Assembly (NCBI GenBank): GCA_963693315.1
Contig: OY856187.1
Span: 50,459,161 to 50,523,160, forward strand
Source of the DNA: Diogma glabrata
Lineage: Eukaryota; Arthropoda; Insecta; Diptera; Cylindrotomidae
Direction: 5' to 3'
DNA length: 64,000 bases
Within the stretch, counting starts at the first letter, position 1. Each line of letters begins with the position of its first letter. Under the pieces are notes generated by a model, which was not told where the DNA came from, did not search any database, and was given only the letters and a program-made list of their open reading frames with translations. Made by a program: the position numbers and the translations under genes. Below are positions 34,205 to 49,692 of this stretch, in pieces.

Positions 34205-35389
34205 CAAACCAAATAGTGGTAATAAGAAAAGTTATAGTTGGATCGTGTGTATTGCCGAAACAAAGCAAGAACTCGCTTCTTCCAGTGTGTCGTTAAGTGT
34301 CTCCTGTAGGAATTATCCGAATTGATTTTTTTGATGGATTCACAGCACACAAAAATTATGATGAATACTTGGGTTGTATATACATAACCACTCCAAGCAA
34401 CAGTGGTACACTAGCACGTTCCCGACTCTCACCAATCAAAAATTCACAGAGGTAACTTTTCACATACCATCCCAAAACATTGAGGGGGGTTTTCTTGAAC
34501 TATATTTTGATTACGATGTTTCAAAATGCAGAAACTAATTTCCTCCACGAGCATAAAAGAAAATATTGCTAGCCGGCCATTTGTTCACTCAACATATATT
34601 TGATTTAATACTTGAAATAACACAGTAACTTCCACAAAATACAACCCAGTTTATAATGTTTCGTTTATTTTACTTCAACTATTTGGCTAATTTACACTAC
34701 TACAATTAAGTTTAATAAGATTCACTCCTTTTCCGATTAGTTAGTTAGATTAGGTTATTACGTTCCGGATTACTTGAAATCTAATTATATTTCTACTAGG
34801 TATTTAAAATATATAACTATATTGAAACTTACTAGAATTTAATTATTGTTCTACGACTTATTTGGATTATAATACTACGTTTGCGTTTATTCGAAATCCA
34901 ATTATTTTTCTATTATTTATTTAGAATATATAATTATATCGAAGTTTATTAGAAGTTAATTATGTTTCTACTATTATTTAGATTATATTTAAACGATTTA
35001 GATTACTAGAACTTTACTATTTTTGTTATATTGTATCACTGTAGTTAAGTACATTAGCAATTTAAAAAAAAATCTTAGATTAATTTGTTAGGTTATAGTA
35101 TGTTGTCATTAACCTGGCTCTGATTCGAAGCCAGATTTTGTTAATGACTCACACTTTTAAAATAAAAACTCAATAAAAGAAACATACGGGATAACGTATG
35201 CCTCCCACAACGAGCAATATAGTTGGGAATCTCTTAACTATGGCTTACCTAGCCTATCATTCCCAAAAAAAAAAAAGCAATCGAACACCAAAATATATAT
35301 ATAAATACATAACCATAAAAATAAAAGACTTAGTCTAACCTGTGCACGTTGATTGCTGGACGTTCTTCCTTGTACAATGCTTCACTAAC

Positions 35390-35660
35390 ATTCACTTCAA
35401 AATAAACCTCCAGATTTCCAGATAACTTTCCTTCAACATAAACCTCCAGATTTCCAGATTACTTTCCTTCAACAAACTTCAATTACCATACAGCTTCCTC
35501 AAAAATCTTTTCATATGTTTAACTTCAAAATAAACTTCCGGATTTCCAGATTACTTTCTTCCAACAAACTTTAATTACCATACAGCTTCCTCAAAAATCT
35601 TTTCATATGTTTAACTTCAAAATAAACTTTAACTTCAAAATAAACACAACTTCAAAATGA
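35390..35660. repeat. Tandem repeats with CTCCAGATTTCCAGATTAC
   Basis: A unit made of ACTTCAAAATAAAC, CTCCAGATTTCCAGAT, ACTTTCCTTCAACAAAC, TTAATTACCATACAGCTTCC and AAAAATCTTTTCATATG is repeated two to three times, first as short units, then as roughly 110-base units. It lies in copy A2 just left of A3. Confidence 0.85.
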
Positions 35661-36144
35661 ACACAACGCCATTTTTTTCCTTCTTTAATGAATTCACTGT
35701 TTATTGAATAATTTTTGTTTGTTATCATTTAGTTATTTTATTAAATTTTAGAATTATACCGGTGTCGTATATTTGGTAATAACAGGTTACTTACAAAAAA
35801 ATAGCAAATTTGCTTATTAAACAATTTTTTTTGTTCCTAAAGCCGACGATAGCAGTATATTATTTTCACCATTTGTAATGAAGCGCTTTCTCAGTGGCGA
35901 ACCAATGAGAAGGACATAGCAGGAAGCGTACCTAGCGAGATTGATTTTCAAGCCCCAAACTAGCTTCAGTCCATGGGAACGATAAAGTAACCCTGCTACT
36001 TCAGCACAAATACAGACATGTACGCTATTCACGAAAATTTGCAGAAATGGAAAGAAATACAAGTGGAAAAACGAAGACTCTGGCGGCCCCTGTTGCGAAA
36101 GGCCCACGATCAACACGTCCAACCCCCACGTTCACTCACATACG

Positions 36145-36183
36145 CCCACACACACCCCCACACACACACACACACACACATTC
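36145..36183 (+). repeat. CA microsatellite
   Basis: CACACACCCCCACACACACA-type repeat, about 39 bases, in copy A3. Confidence 0.9.
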
Positions 36184-36284
36184 ACACCCCTTTATCATTA
36201 TGACCTAATCAATAAAGTAAATTTACTCACCCCATGATTAAACCCCGTCCTCCTATTCTGCTTCCATCAGCCCTGCGATATATA

Positions 36285-37370
36285 TATAAAAGTTGAATAA
36301 ATCGGCCAGCGTTGGTGCATATGTTGAAAAAAATCCAATATAGCGATTGATATGAATAAAGTTATAATTACGGTTGAAACCAAGTAACGTTGAATACAAA
36401 TTTTATGATTAGAGTTGAATGCGTTGAATAAATATCAAACGACAATTGATATAAAACTGATCGTTGCATAGATAGATAAGTGCAGTTGAATATGTTGAAA
36501 CAATGCACTTAAACAATCGTTGAACCAAATTTATGATTAAAGTTGAATACGTCGAATAAATATCAAACGACAATTGATATAAAACAATCGTTGCATAAAT
36601 TGACAATGATAGTTGAATAAGTTGCAAAGTACCAAGTAATAGCTGATATGGATAATCGTTGAACTCATTAATAATTACAGTAGCGTTTGTTGAAAAGTAC
36701 GCAGCAGCAATTTGTCGTAAATAATAGTTGAATAAATTACACCTATGGTTTAATACGGTGAAAAATATACGTAGCAACAATGGGTGCAACCAATCGTTGA
36801 ATAAATTTTATAATTAAAGTTGAATACGTTATATAAAACAAAATACCATGTATCTAATTGTTTAATTAAATGTTGATTAAATTTTAATACGTTGACTACG
36901 TTGAAACCACACTGTAAAAGGGTGTGGAAATAATCATTGAATATATTGCCCGATTAGTGGAAGACGTCGAAGATCCAATGCAATAATTGATACCAACAAT
37001 CGCTGAATGATCCTATAAACTTAGTTGACTACGTGGAAAATTCACAGCAATAACTAGTGTAGATACTCGCTGATTAAATTCGCAGATCCAGTTGAATAGG
37101 TCGAAAATTCAAGGTAGTAACTATTATGAATAATCGGTGATTAAATCGTTGAACAATTGTATAATTATAGGTGAATATGATGGTAGTACAACGTAGCTAG
37201 TGGTATAGGTGAACGTTGAATAAACTGGTAAATGCAGCTGAACAGGCGAAAAATGCCTAGCAACAACTGGCAAGCAAACGGTGGATGAATTGTAAGTGCA
37301 GTTGAAAGTGATGCAAATATAATGTAAGGAGTTGTATATACAAATGTTGAATAAAGTTTCAAGAAACACG
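36285..37370. repeat. Degenerate GTTGAATA-rich array
   Basis: More than twenty occurrences of GTTGAATA or close variants are spread over about 1.1 kb, often as GTTGAATACGTTGAATAAA, together with recurring ATTGATATAAAAC, AATCGTTGAA and ATTAAAGTTG elements. The spacing suggests an eroded tandem array with units of roughly 100-130 bases. The minus-strand ORFs seen here (for example 36409-36789) are by-products of the repeats. It lies inside copy A3. Confidence 0.8.
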
Positions 37371-40300
37371 AATAGCTTTCTTTTCCCAAATTTAATATAT
37401 TCAACACAAAAAAATTTTTGTTACTTTAGACATCAAAATAAATCCATTAGCATATAGCATTAATATACAATTTTACTTTTGATTTTATTTACGGTAGAAT
37501 GTATACGAAAGAACCTTGATTGTTTTTCTGAAGGTAATTCAAATACTGCCTAGTCATACTAATTAACGTTATTCTTCATTGATAACAAATTGCACTACGA
37601 GTTCTAACTTAACAGTCAACAAAACAAAATCAATAAGTTACCTATCCTAGGACGAATACAGACACATAACATATTTTCGTTTCACTAATACATATATATT
37701 CTTTTTTTTTTTTTGTAAATTTTTGCTAAACACTTAGGCTGGCTTTATCGCAGTTATTAATCTTATTCACAAGCCACGAAATTTCAGGCACTTCTCTTAA
37801 TAATTATAAATTTTAAAATATCCACGGCATTATTATCTAACTGAACAAATACAAGCTATATCACAGTTCAATACCTTTTTATTATGAGTAAGAATCTTTC
37901 TAGCGATCACCAACAGTCAATTATTTTCAAATTAAAATATCACCGGGAGTCGTAGTATACGGTTAATCTGGAACAATATCACATAACGGTTTTTGTTTTT
38001 AATCCAAAGGAAACTTGTAGAGCTATCTAATAATACACTAAATTATCATATCACGGATAACGGTTTTTAGTCAGATAGCAACTGTGGGTCTATCTACCAA
38101 CAAAAAAATTAGGTTGTACTATCCAGACATAACGCCCATTTGATCTTTGCATCATTTCACCCTGCCTGTTATTTAAAACCAAAAATCGCACTCACAAGTC
38201 ACTCAAGGACATATATTTTTCTTTAGAAGATATATATTGTTAAACCGAAAATATTAGGCACACAGTTTTATATCATTTATAATGGTACAATAAGGTCAAC
38301 TTAGACCAGAATATACCTTTTGTGAAATAACGGTTCGGCTGGTTCCTCGAGGTAATATTTTCTACGGTACGTGATTGGAGCACTCTGTATGTTGGCCACC
38401 GTAAATACTGTATTTCCTTTTATCTACCCGTAATAATTAACAAAAATGGTTTTTTTTTTTTTATTATTATAATTCCACTAGATTCGATACAATTAATCGT
38501 TTCACACAAAATAACGTCACAAATTGTTGACTAATTATTAATTACACTCAACAGAAATTTTTTTGCTTTACGCTTAATTGAACTAGGTATTACACAAAAG
38601 TTTAATAATTTTATTTTTAATGACAAACAAAAAACAAAAAAAAAACAAATACAAATTGTTCCAATCATCAGATGAATGATGGCACTAATAGTATTAATAA
38701 ATTTCACATTATTTTCCACACAATACAACGTCACAAGTTCTTGTGTTACCTCTAAGTAAAATCAACAATTTTAATTTTAGATATATCTGATTTGTCAACT
38801 AAACACAAAAGTTTAATAATTTAATTTAATGAGACGACACAAGTTACCTAAGTATTTTGAATCGGATAGAATTATTTAATCTAACTATCACAGTCCCGAT
38901 CATTTTTCTAAATTTGAGGTACATTTAATAATTGTTTATTTTTAATTAAAATGTCCGCTATCCAAAAGTTCGACAATTTAGATTTACTAGAATTGTACCA
39001 TTTATCGAACTAGTTACTGTACAATTGAATACTAGGAGTTCTAATTAATCGATATTAAATGTCGTTCAACACTTACATGCAGAAAATCAGCAATCCCAAA
39101 ATTATAAAACACAATGTTTTAATCCTTCCATCTTTTTTTCACTGACAGCTCGACCATATCCAAATCCAATCAGAATCAACAAGCAAAATGAACTTCACAA
39201 CTTAGAGCGTCAAACACCAACTTGCAAATGTAATAGAATTAAGCGAGAGAATAATTTACCGTGCTCATTATATAGTCAAATTTTTAGTCTCGCAATAACT
39301 CGAATAAAGTATTTAGATGGGAGATAATTAATTTACATCAGATTTTCAAATTATTGGGAACTTATTATAGTTCACAAAACCGTTTGTTATTTGATAATAT
39401 TGTACTAAAATAAGGTTGGGACACAGAATATTTCCGACACATCCATAACACGTAAAATTGAATTCAAAATGAATCAAATACAGATTCGATCAATGTTATG
39501 ATGTTTAGCTAGTTAATAACTACATTCGCCAATATCAATACAGGGAAGTTCAGATCAATCACGAAAGGATTGTTTAAAACAAAACACTCATACAAAGACA
39601 AATCAATTGTTTAACAAAGCAAAAATAGCAATTCGTTGTATGTTGACGATTGGAAACAAAATACACGTAGCTGTTATGAGGTTTTGAGAATTTCGTTGTT
39701 TCATTACGGTTTGTGTTTAAAAGAAAAGTTCAAACTCAAGTAGTAAGGCGAGAACAATCGAATGGAAGTACAACGCGCGTCAATTATAGTGCGTTGCAAG
39801 ATTAAATTCTGATTACTTTTTAGTGGTTATACGGAAGATGATTAATGAAAACTATTAACCAATTCAAATTGACCAATATTATGTTATATTAATGAATAAA
39901 TAAATCAAGGTAATTAGTGCAATTTTCTTTCTCCTATCCATTTGTCCGGCTATTGCAGATTTAGTAGATTTTAAGAAACATAAGGAAACCATGGGTTGAG
40001 GAAACTACACGAAATATGACCATTGATGATGAAGGGATGAGAGTCCATTACAAGCGTTACAGATTAATGTAAGGAACAACAACCAAGGAAACTGCGACTG
40101 TAACACACTACGTTCTAACATTAATCCAGACTATCCATTACACATTATATTATTATTAATTTAATTCTTTAAAATGACTTTAAACATAAAAACCAAAAGT
40201 TAAAACTTTTTATTTGTTTGATCGGCAAACATGGACTGAATACCAAAATGTGTTTTTTGACAATCATCGACTTTTTGTATCAAAATCAAGGTGTAACAAC

Positions 40301-40961
40301 ATTGAAACACTACATTTTTTCGTTCAATTTTTTTTAATTATTATCAGTGAGTTCAGTAATCTTTTTTTTTGTCGTTATTTTTTTGAAATTAAAGGTTTGT
40401 TCGTTATGGTTTTTTTTTTATTGATTGAGAGAAGTTGAACTATTTACGATGTTTGAAATATTTTGAATAAACTGTCGAAGAGCTCGAAATTGGTTTCATT
40501 ATTGAATGTGAAAACTTGACAGACGTTACAAGTACCAAGATCAAAGTTACTAGAATTTAAATGTTCTCTCAAAAAAAATATCATTATGGTCACAGAACCA
40601 ACAAGCATAAAAAGGTTTTGATACTTAACTCAATTCCTCGAATATAATTCCTGTGCCACATCATTTAGTTTTTTTCTCTATTGTCCCAAACCGAATTCCT
40701 GGGCGAACAGAACAAGCGGCTAATTTTGGTTAACAAACTAATTTTATAGATACGGACAAATAAATAACACTCATCAATATTCTTATCAGCAAAAACACAC
40801 AAAAATAAATATTATGACTCCATTGTTGAGTTGTTAACATGCATCGAACTATTAACCAATTTATTTCATGTCGCCTCGTGAAACGTCAAAATAAAAAACC
40901 ACAAATGAATCCAATAGGAAAAAAAATTCGACTGAACGGCAGAAGCCATCTCGCGGCATCT
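37371..40961. other. Non-coding interior of the A2/A3 composite
   Basis: AT-rich sequence without credible ORFs. It includes a promoter-like zone near 39130-39290 (minus-strand TATATAA-type sequence) similar in position to that of A2, and the A3 right end at 40142. Confidence 0.5.
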
Positions 40962-40970
40962 ATTTATAGT
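40932..40970 (-). promoter_or_regulatory. TATA/Inr core-promoter-like site in copy A2
   Basis: On the minus strand CTATAAATAG (40961-40970) is followed 30-odd bases later by TTCAGTCG, matching the arthropod initiator TCAGT. It lies about 280 bases inside the right terminus and points into the element. Confidence 0.45.
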
Positions 40971-41248
40971 ATACTAACGGCCGTCTGCCAACAACAATAA
41001 AGCGATAAGTTTGTTTCTTGGGAAATTTTTTATCGTTAATTATTGTACCCAGAAAGAAAGTTGCTCAACTATTTGATACCGAAATGAAAAAAAAATTGTG
41101 CAAAAGACAATTATTAACGGAATGAAAAAAATTGTGTTTGAATAGGGAAAAATTAATTTCGAGAGTTTATGTTAAAATAAATTAATGCGTGTTAGAAAAT
41201 AGTACGGCTTCAAATTACAAAGTTTGAATACTAGCTTCATTACAACAT

Positions 41249-42591
41249 TATAGCAACTGTAAATGTCCAGTTATTAAATAATTTACATTATAAAATAACA
41301 GCTTTAACCAAAATGTAATCGAAAACAAATATTAAACATTGTGAATATTGTTATCGTCTTTGATTTTATTTGATCGAACAAATAAAACACCAAGCGAACA
41401 CCATTGTGAATATGTTATGCTTACGTTGAAAAAAGGTAGTCTTAACATTAGAGCATGTGTTAATAGCCTGTAACATGTGTTAATAGCCTGTTATTAAATA
41501 ACACGTTACAACTTAACGTAGTTTCAACCTAAATGTGCGTATAGAAGAAAAGCAATATTTTATTTCTTATAATTTATTTTATTTATATATTAGTTTCATT
41601 TTTAAATAACATGTTAGACTTATTATTAAATACACATACAAAAAAGTATAACTCGTGTATTTACACTTATATATGTAAAAACGCATGATATTATAAAAAT
41701 GTGCGTGAATTGACTCTTGAAATTGATGTGGCGGGTATTTAAATTGCGGATATTTAAAAATTTAATAATTATTTGATAATTTAGGAGATTTAATTAATTT
41801 ACAAATTATTTACCTTTGTTTTATTGATTTATATATTCTGCATTTTTTCAAGCAGCACTTCTAGGGCACTTCTTGAAGTTCAGATCGCAATTGAGCACTC
41901 TTGTCCATCTCTTTCACAATTCGAGCCTCAAGTTTGTCTAGTTTTTTGCAGCGATAGAAATAAGTCTCTTCTTTCACTCAGAAAAAGCAATATTTACTCT
42001 CACTCAAAAGAATTTTGAAAACAAAAGAGAAAAAAAAAATCAAAGCTCATACATACATGAAGCGCTTAGCAACACAGAACTCTCTCAAAGAGTAAATTTT
42101 CCTAAAAATTAAAGTATACTCTTTGACAAAAGAGACAACAATCTCTATAATATGTCGCTGTACTTGCACCTAGAAGAATATTTATTATTCACATAAGCAG
42201 GACAAAATATAAAAAATATAAAAAAAATGAAATTTCACATTCAATGAGTAAAGAAAGAATAAATATTTCCAAACTCATACTTCAATAAAAAATGAGGAAA
42301 AAAAAAAATTAGATGAAAAATACTCGTTTCAAAAAGAGTGAATGATAAGAAATATTTAAATTTTTTCAATTGTGTTGATGATCACACTGTAGAACAATCA
42401 ATGAAATAAAAATAAAACACAAGTAAAATATTCTCGTTTCAATTTTAAATTTAATTCATGATAACTTTTTATTTTTACATTTAATCATTTAATTAATTCA
42501 ATTAACAAAATATATTTTGATTTTTAAATAAATAAACATAAATAAATTGCTTTTTTAATTCATAGAAAGTTCATAATAGTTGATATAGTTT
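41249..42591. other. No gene recognised
   Basis: AT-rich. A direct repeat CATGTGTTAATAGCCTG occurs twice at about 41453-41494. Patches rich in CTCTTT/AAAGAG (41870-42350) resemble others at 46110-46380 and could be subterminal sequence of the hAT element, but no terminal inverted repeat was confirmed. Confidence 0.45.
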
Positions 42592-44402
42592 TTAATAAAA
42601 TTCATTATTTAATTTCGCCAATAAAATATTTTCAATATTTTGGGTACTAAATTTATTGCGGTAGTCAGATAAAATGAAACGCAGGGCCGAAAAACTCCGT
42701 TCAACACTGACTTGAGTTGCTGGCACTGCCAATACTATTTGAGCCAACTTATACAATGTTGGATAATTTTTTGAAAATGTTTTCCAATATTACAAAACAT
42801 TAATGTCAACATCACTAATCCTTTCTGGATTAAAGCTATATATTTCTGCCACAACCAGGTCCCTTTCGTTGGTTATATTATTCAAATCTCTGATTTGTTG
42901 TTGTTCATTTAAATATAATATTAAATTATTACAGGAACTGTTAGGGTCAGTTGAAGTTGTATTAGCACCTCCCTCAATATTTTCATTTCCATTTGATATG
43001 GATTTGTCCTTCCCATTAAGTGATCGTTAAGTTAAATCAAATGGTTTTGGGCAATAATTTTTTGCTCTTTGTTTAATAAAAATTGGAATCTAGCATCCAA
43101 AAAAACTGCAGCTAGAATAACCGGACTCTCCAAAAGCTTTTTTTCTCTTGTTTTAATAATGTTCGTTATTGAACTAGCTAAAGTTGAATTTTTCTTGCTT
43201 ATTTCTATTTTGAGTTGCAGCCAATTTTTGTAGAAATCACCCAAAACCATTTGACTTTCTTGCAGCCTTAGTGTTGTTATGTATATTGGCTCAAACACAT
43301 CACAAAATTCCACCATAAAGCTCCAAGATTCCTCTGACACATTTAAGCTGAGATCCATTAGCCGATTGTCAGCACAAAATTGTTTAAGGCTTAAAAGATT
43401 TTTTATCATATTATAAGAGGAGTTCCACCTAGTATTGTTGTTTAATATTGGTTGGTTCAACTTCAACTCTTTTATTTTTAACAAATTTGTCTGTGACCGT
43501 AGTGCATGCGAAAGTTTTCTACATATTTGAATTTGGCCGGATAAATTATTTTGTTTAATAGCATCAGAAACTACAAGTTGCAACGTGTGTGCAGCACAAC
43601 GAATACAATTTATTAATGCATGATTTTCATGTATAGTGTGTCTTAATTCAGTCCAATTTTCTACGTTGTCTTCATCATGTACATTTTCAGTTTCATTGAT
43701 CTCTTGATGTTGCAAATCGTCCTGCAGCAATTTAGCACATTTTATCATATTGGATCCGTTATCTGTAGTCAGCGTATAAACTTGATTTAATGTCAATCCA
43801 TATTCTTCTAAAATTTCTTTAATTATTTGTTTTAAATAAAATGAGGTGTGTCTTTCACGTAATTCCTTCATTGCTAATGTTCTGATAATAATTATGTCGG
43901 CTTTTATATATTGGACATTAACTCCCAATAAACAACGGTTTTGCCTCGTTACACCATCTACTTTCAGGGAAAAAAATTTATTTTTTAAATCAATACTTAT
44001 AATATTTTTCATTTCTTCAGCTTTTTCTGCTATTTTAATTTTTAAATTTCTTCTATTAAATTCTACCTCCCAAGTTATGTTGTGGGTGTTCAAAATTTTT
44101 TTAAATCCAGGATCTTCCATAAGTGTCCACGAAAATCCACCAGACGTTGCCATTTGAACACATCCGTCCCACATTGTAGATTCAATATCCTTTTTCTTAA
44201 TTTTTTTACATGGTGCAACTTCTTCAGCAATGTTTTGAATTTGTAAATAAACGTTTGCATATTTTGTTTCTATGTGCCTAGATAGGTTAAAAACATTATC
44301 CCCTGATAGTTTCTTATTGCAGTTGGCAATTTTACATTTCCTAAAATTTCCTTCTACTTCAAAATTCTTTCGTATTTCTTCTGCTTTTCTTTTATTCCCC
44401 AT
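42592..44402 (-). pseudogene. hAT-superfamily transposase fossil with BED finger
   Basis: The ATG at 44402 opens a frame of 456 codons (to 43032). It contains a BED-type zinc finger (C-K-I-A-N-C, then L-S-R-H-I-E-T-K-Y, in which the last zinc ligand position appears to be Y), L-K-V-D-G-V-T-R-Q-N-R, T-T-D-N-G-S-N-M-I, C-A-A-H-T-L-Q-L-V-V and N-T-R-W-N-S-S-Y. After a frameshift and stop, the dimerisation domain is recovered at about 42592-42800 in other frames: Y-P-T-L-Y-K-L-A-Q, V-P-A-T-Q-V-S-V-E-R-S-F-S, L-A-K-L-N-N-E-F-Y then TAA. The order and length fit a hAT transposase of about 600 residues, inactivated by the break near 43030. Terminal repeats and an 8-bp duplication were not found. Confidence 0.85.
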
Positions 44403-44632
44403 TTTGATTTGACCTTTACAATAAATAAATCAAATAAAAAAAAAAATTATAACAAAAAATAAAATACCTTTATGTTAAAATTTTGTATTTGTCAGGAACC
44501 GCGAGTCGCGAACCTTTCACTTTTAAAATTTAGAGATAAGTGGGCAAAAAATTATAAAATTCTAATAACTACGTTACACAAACAAAATACATAGAAAATA
44601 GAAAAGAAATATTTTATGTTTTTACAGGGCAA

Positions 44633-44739
44633 CCAAAAAAATTCCTATGCATTTTTTAAACTTTACCGGTTGAAAAATAAGAGAGAATTTATTTAAAAAA
44701 ATAATCAAATATGTAAAAAAAAAATTGGGTTACCCTGTA
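44633..44739. mobile_element. 107-bp MITE with TACAGGG ends
   Basis: Left end TACAGGGCAACC and right end GGTTACCCTGTA are inverted with one mismatch in 12. The interior is A/T-rich. It is a short non-autonomous DNA element; no target duplication was clearly seen. Confidence 0.75.
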
Positions 44740-45180
44740 TGTTAACTAAAAAAGGAAATATATACCTGCATTTCAGAATTGAGAAAGCGTGTACGCATAA
44801 TAAAATAATTACACAAATATTTCGCCTATATTATATTATGCACGACTTTCTCTCGCATATATATAAATATATATGTATATATATATACGGAGACGGACAA
44901 CAGTCTATATGCGAACGAATATACGCGAACGCGCCCGATATTCTCAGCTATATGCTGCTGAATTTATTTTATCTCTCTACTCTCTCCCGCACGATCACGA
45001 GCCAATACAAAAACAATAAATAAAAGTCCGAGCGGCAGGTATATCCGCTAGAAATAGGTAGATTTCGGGATCAGACAGTTATGTGTGCAATTAGAATCGG
45101 ATTTATCAGATTACTTTATAAAAAATACTAATTAAAAACAGAAGTATTAAACTAACTTTAAAAATAAACATTATTTTATA
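44740..45180. other. No gene recognised
   Basis: Contains (AT)n blocks near 44858-44886 and a GC-richer patch at 44888-45050. The plus-strand ORF at 44739-45023 has no recognisable motif. Confidence 0.45.
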
Positions 45181-47738
<2,558 letters not shown>

Positions 47739-48104
47739 TTAGATGACAGCATCTAATATCTCCGTTGGATCAAATAAAACTACTGTTTCTGGAACAGATT
47801 TTTCATCTTCTGGAGATAGACTTTCATCAGATGCTGTTTCGGCGTGTTGATGAATGTGAACTGGTAACTCGCTTGTAGTTAATAAATGATTAACATCAAT
47901 ATGCTGCGAGCTTGCGTATTCTGATATGTTTACTGGATGCCTTCTTTTAAATAGTTGTGATATTTGGAACTTTTCTTTTGAGTCTGAGTCAGTATAATCT
48001 GCTCTTATTTGTTTCTGTTCACGAGCTTCATCAAGATGTTGCTGTGTTGTGTATATAATTGTTAGGAGATCACAATGGATTTTGATAGAAATGTTCTCGA
48101 ACAT
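47739..48104 (-). CDS. Unassigned ORF, possible exon
   Basis: The frame ends in TAA at 47739-47741. The last ~85 residues look protein-like: F-K-R-R-H-P-V-N-I-S-E-Y-A-S, H-I-H-Q-H-A-E-T-A-S-D-E-S, then P-E-T-V-V-L-F-D-P-T-E-I-L. It is acidic, H/S-rich and GC-richer than its flanks. The upstream part may be intronic. I do not recognise it; it could be a terminal exon of a host gene or part of an uncharacterised element. Confidence 0.4.
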   Translation of the reverse strand: MFENISIKIHCDLLTIIYTTQQHLDEAREQKQIRADYTDSDSKEKFQISQLFKRRHPVNISEYASSQHIDVNHLLTTSELPVHIHQHAETASDESLSPEDEKSVPETVVLFDPTEILDAVI

Positions 48105-49692
48105 GAAACACTTAAATTATATTAGTTTCACAAACTTTATTTCATTATATTTGAAATTTAATTATAACAATAATTTTGTTTATTTTATGTTATTTTATTT
48201 GATCCTTTTTAAACGGACCCTTTACTACATCTAATTCTTTAACAACAACAAAATTTATTTATTTATATAAAGAACTTGAGTTACAAAAATGAACTTATTT
48301 ATAATATGAAATATTCAATAAACTTATTTGTAATCTTTAATTGACATATTGAATTACATGTGTATCAAAGTAATGGGTGGTAGGTTTACACAACAGTTGT
48401 AAGAAAGTGTAAAATACTGCTTCTAGTTACCTATAAGTCAGCTTTTAACAAAAATGTATTATTCAGACATTGGCTCTGACGACGGATACCTAAGGCTGGC
48501 TAGAACTCAGAGGATGCGAGTGAGTGACTGTCAGAGCTTGACTAGATCTTGAATTCCCGTCTATGTGTTGCGAACCAGACAATATTCTAGCTAAGTAGAA
48601 CCACATACATGTTTCATCCTCCTCCGTGACGTAAATTTTGTTTTCAATTTTTAATTTTAATTTTTTAAAAAAACTTTATTAATTTACAAATGATTTTATT
48701 ATTATTAATTTAATTAATAATACTATTTTTTCTATTACAATACCTTATTGTAAGAGATTCACACTATAAGTGATATTTTATAATATACACTAGTTATATT
48801 AAACTTATGTTCAACATAATATAAGAAATTGGAACTTGCTAGTTCCAGATCAAAAGTAAATCTAAAATCTATGTTTCTCTGAACTCGAACAGAGAAACAT
48901 AGATTTAAGATTTACTTGCTATTGTTGTTTAACAAAATATTAGTTTACAATATTTAATTTAAATTTTATTATTTTAGTTCTCATGGAAATTATTATTTTG
49001 TCTATCAGTTTATTTCATAAACGAATAACAGGTGTTTTTTATACAAGTGTTCAAGTTGTATCATGTTTGGATTTTGTTTTCGAAATGATTTATAAATATC
49101 AAACTATTTTATAAACAGTTTCGATTACAAAAATTCTTGGGAATTTTGCTTGGGAATTTTTTGTTTACTGATTAATATTTTAGAAAAGAATCTCGTCATG
49201 TGGATTCTTGGAATATTTACTTTTGAGGGTGTGGAATGGAATGTAACTCGTACGGTAAAACTATTACATTATGAAAATTTTGTACACAAAACTTAAACAT
49301 ATAAATATATAAATAAATAGTGATACCTTATTGTTATCCATTCGTCTTTACATGGCTCTGCTGCTGCTTTGCTATATAGATCGCAAATGATGAAGGTATA
49401 TGATCACAGAGATCACAGGAAAAGACCTCACAATAACTCTTATTACAATAAATTTATTTATTTCAAAAATTTATATAGTTAATATTAGTGTAAATTCATC
49501 AATTCACAGTAAACTTTTACGCAATGTTTTCAACAAATCAACATGTTTACAGATACAGTGTTTTACAGATTACAGATGGAACGACTTTCCAATGAGATGG
49601 ACCAGCCGAGAAGTTAACAATCTCATTAGTTGGACGGTATGAATATTCTAAATTTGTTCTAAAAGCCCCCGTTCCCGACTAAAAGCCCCCGT
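48105..49692. other. Mostly non-coding, one hairpin
   Basis: AT-rich. It contains the hairpin at 48854-48917. Just before 49692 is a short tandem of CTAAAAGCCCCCGTTC (two units, 49659-49694). No gene accepted. Confidence 0.5.
48854..48917. repeat. 64-bp near-perfect hairpin
   Basis: Left arm 48854-48881 and right arm 48890-48917 are inverted over 28 bases with a single mismatch. The 8-base loop is AACTCGAA. Confidence 0.93.

Larger units (their letters stand above)
35874..40142 (-). mobile_element. Repeat family A, copy A3
   Basis: The left end TGTAATGAAGCGC is the same as in A2. The right end CCATTACA closes at 40142. The copy is flanked by CATT on both sides (35870-35873 and 40143-40146). 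Near the left end it shares GACATAGCAGG, GCGTACCTAGCGAGATT, AAGCCCCAAACTAGCTTCAG and GACTCTGGCGGCCCC with A2 and A4. CTCACCCCATGATTAAACC at 36231 matches the splice-donor-like site of the others. A block near 39150 (CCAATCAGAAT) resembles the region near the right end of A4. It carries a large GTTGAATA array and a CA microsatellite, which explain much of its length. The right end is only partly conserved, so this boundary is less sure than those of A2 and A4. Confidence 0.6.
32993..41244 (-). mobile_element. Repeat family A, copy A2, with copy A3 nested inside
   Basis: Left end TGTAATGAAGC (32993) and right end GCTTCATTACA (to 41244) form a perfect 11-bp inverted repeat. Both are flanked by ACAT (32989-32992 and 41245-41248). 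Shared internal landmarks with A4 (52203-54280) include GGCATAGCAGGCCGCGTACC (33030), AGTTAGTATTTATTTAATT (33394), CACTTTCTTGG (33692) and CTCACCCCAT (33967). After removing A3 the copy would be about 4.0 kb. The minus strand carries a TATAAATA box (40962-40969) about 30 bases from an initiator-like TCAGT, and a splice-donor-like CATGGGGTGAGT complement at 33965, so transcription from right to left is suggested. No transposase or RT is present. The superfamily is uncertain (see findings). Confidence 0.7.

Noticed and set aside
36409..37407. Minus-strand ORFs of 80-126 codons
   Set aside because: They arise from the GTTGAATA array; composition is repetitive and no motif is seen.
35874..41244. 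Treating A3 and the left part of A2 as a pair of long LTRs
   Set aside because: The two segments share only parts and each has its own target duplication, which fits nesting better.
42803..43030. Plus-strand ORF overlapping the hAT fossil
   Set aside because: It is the antisense shadow of the hAT dimerisation region.
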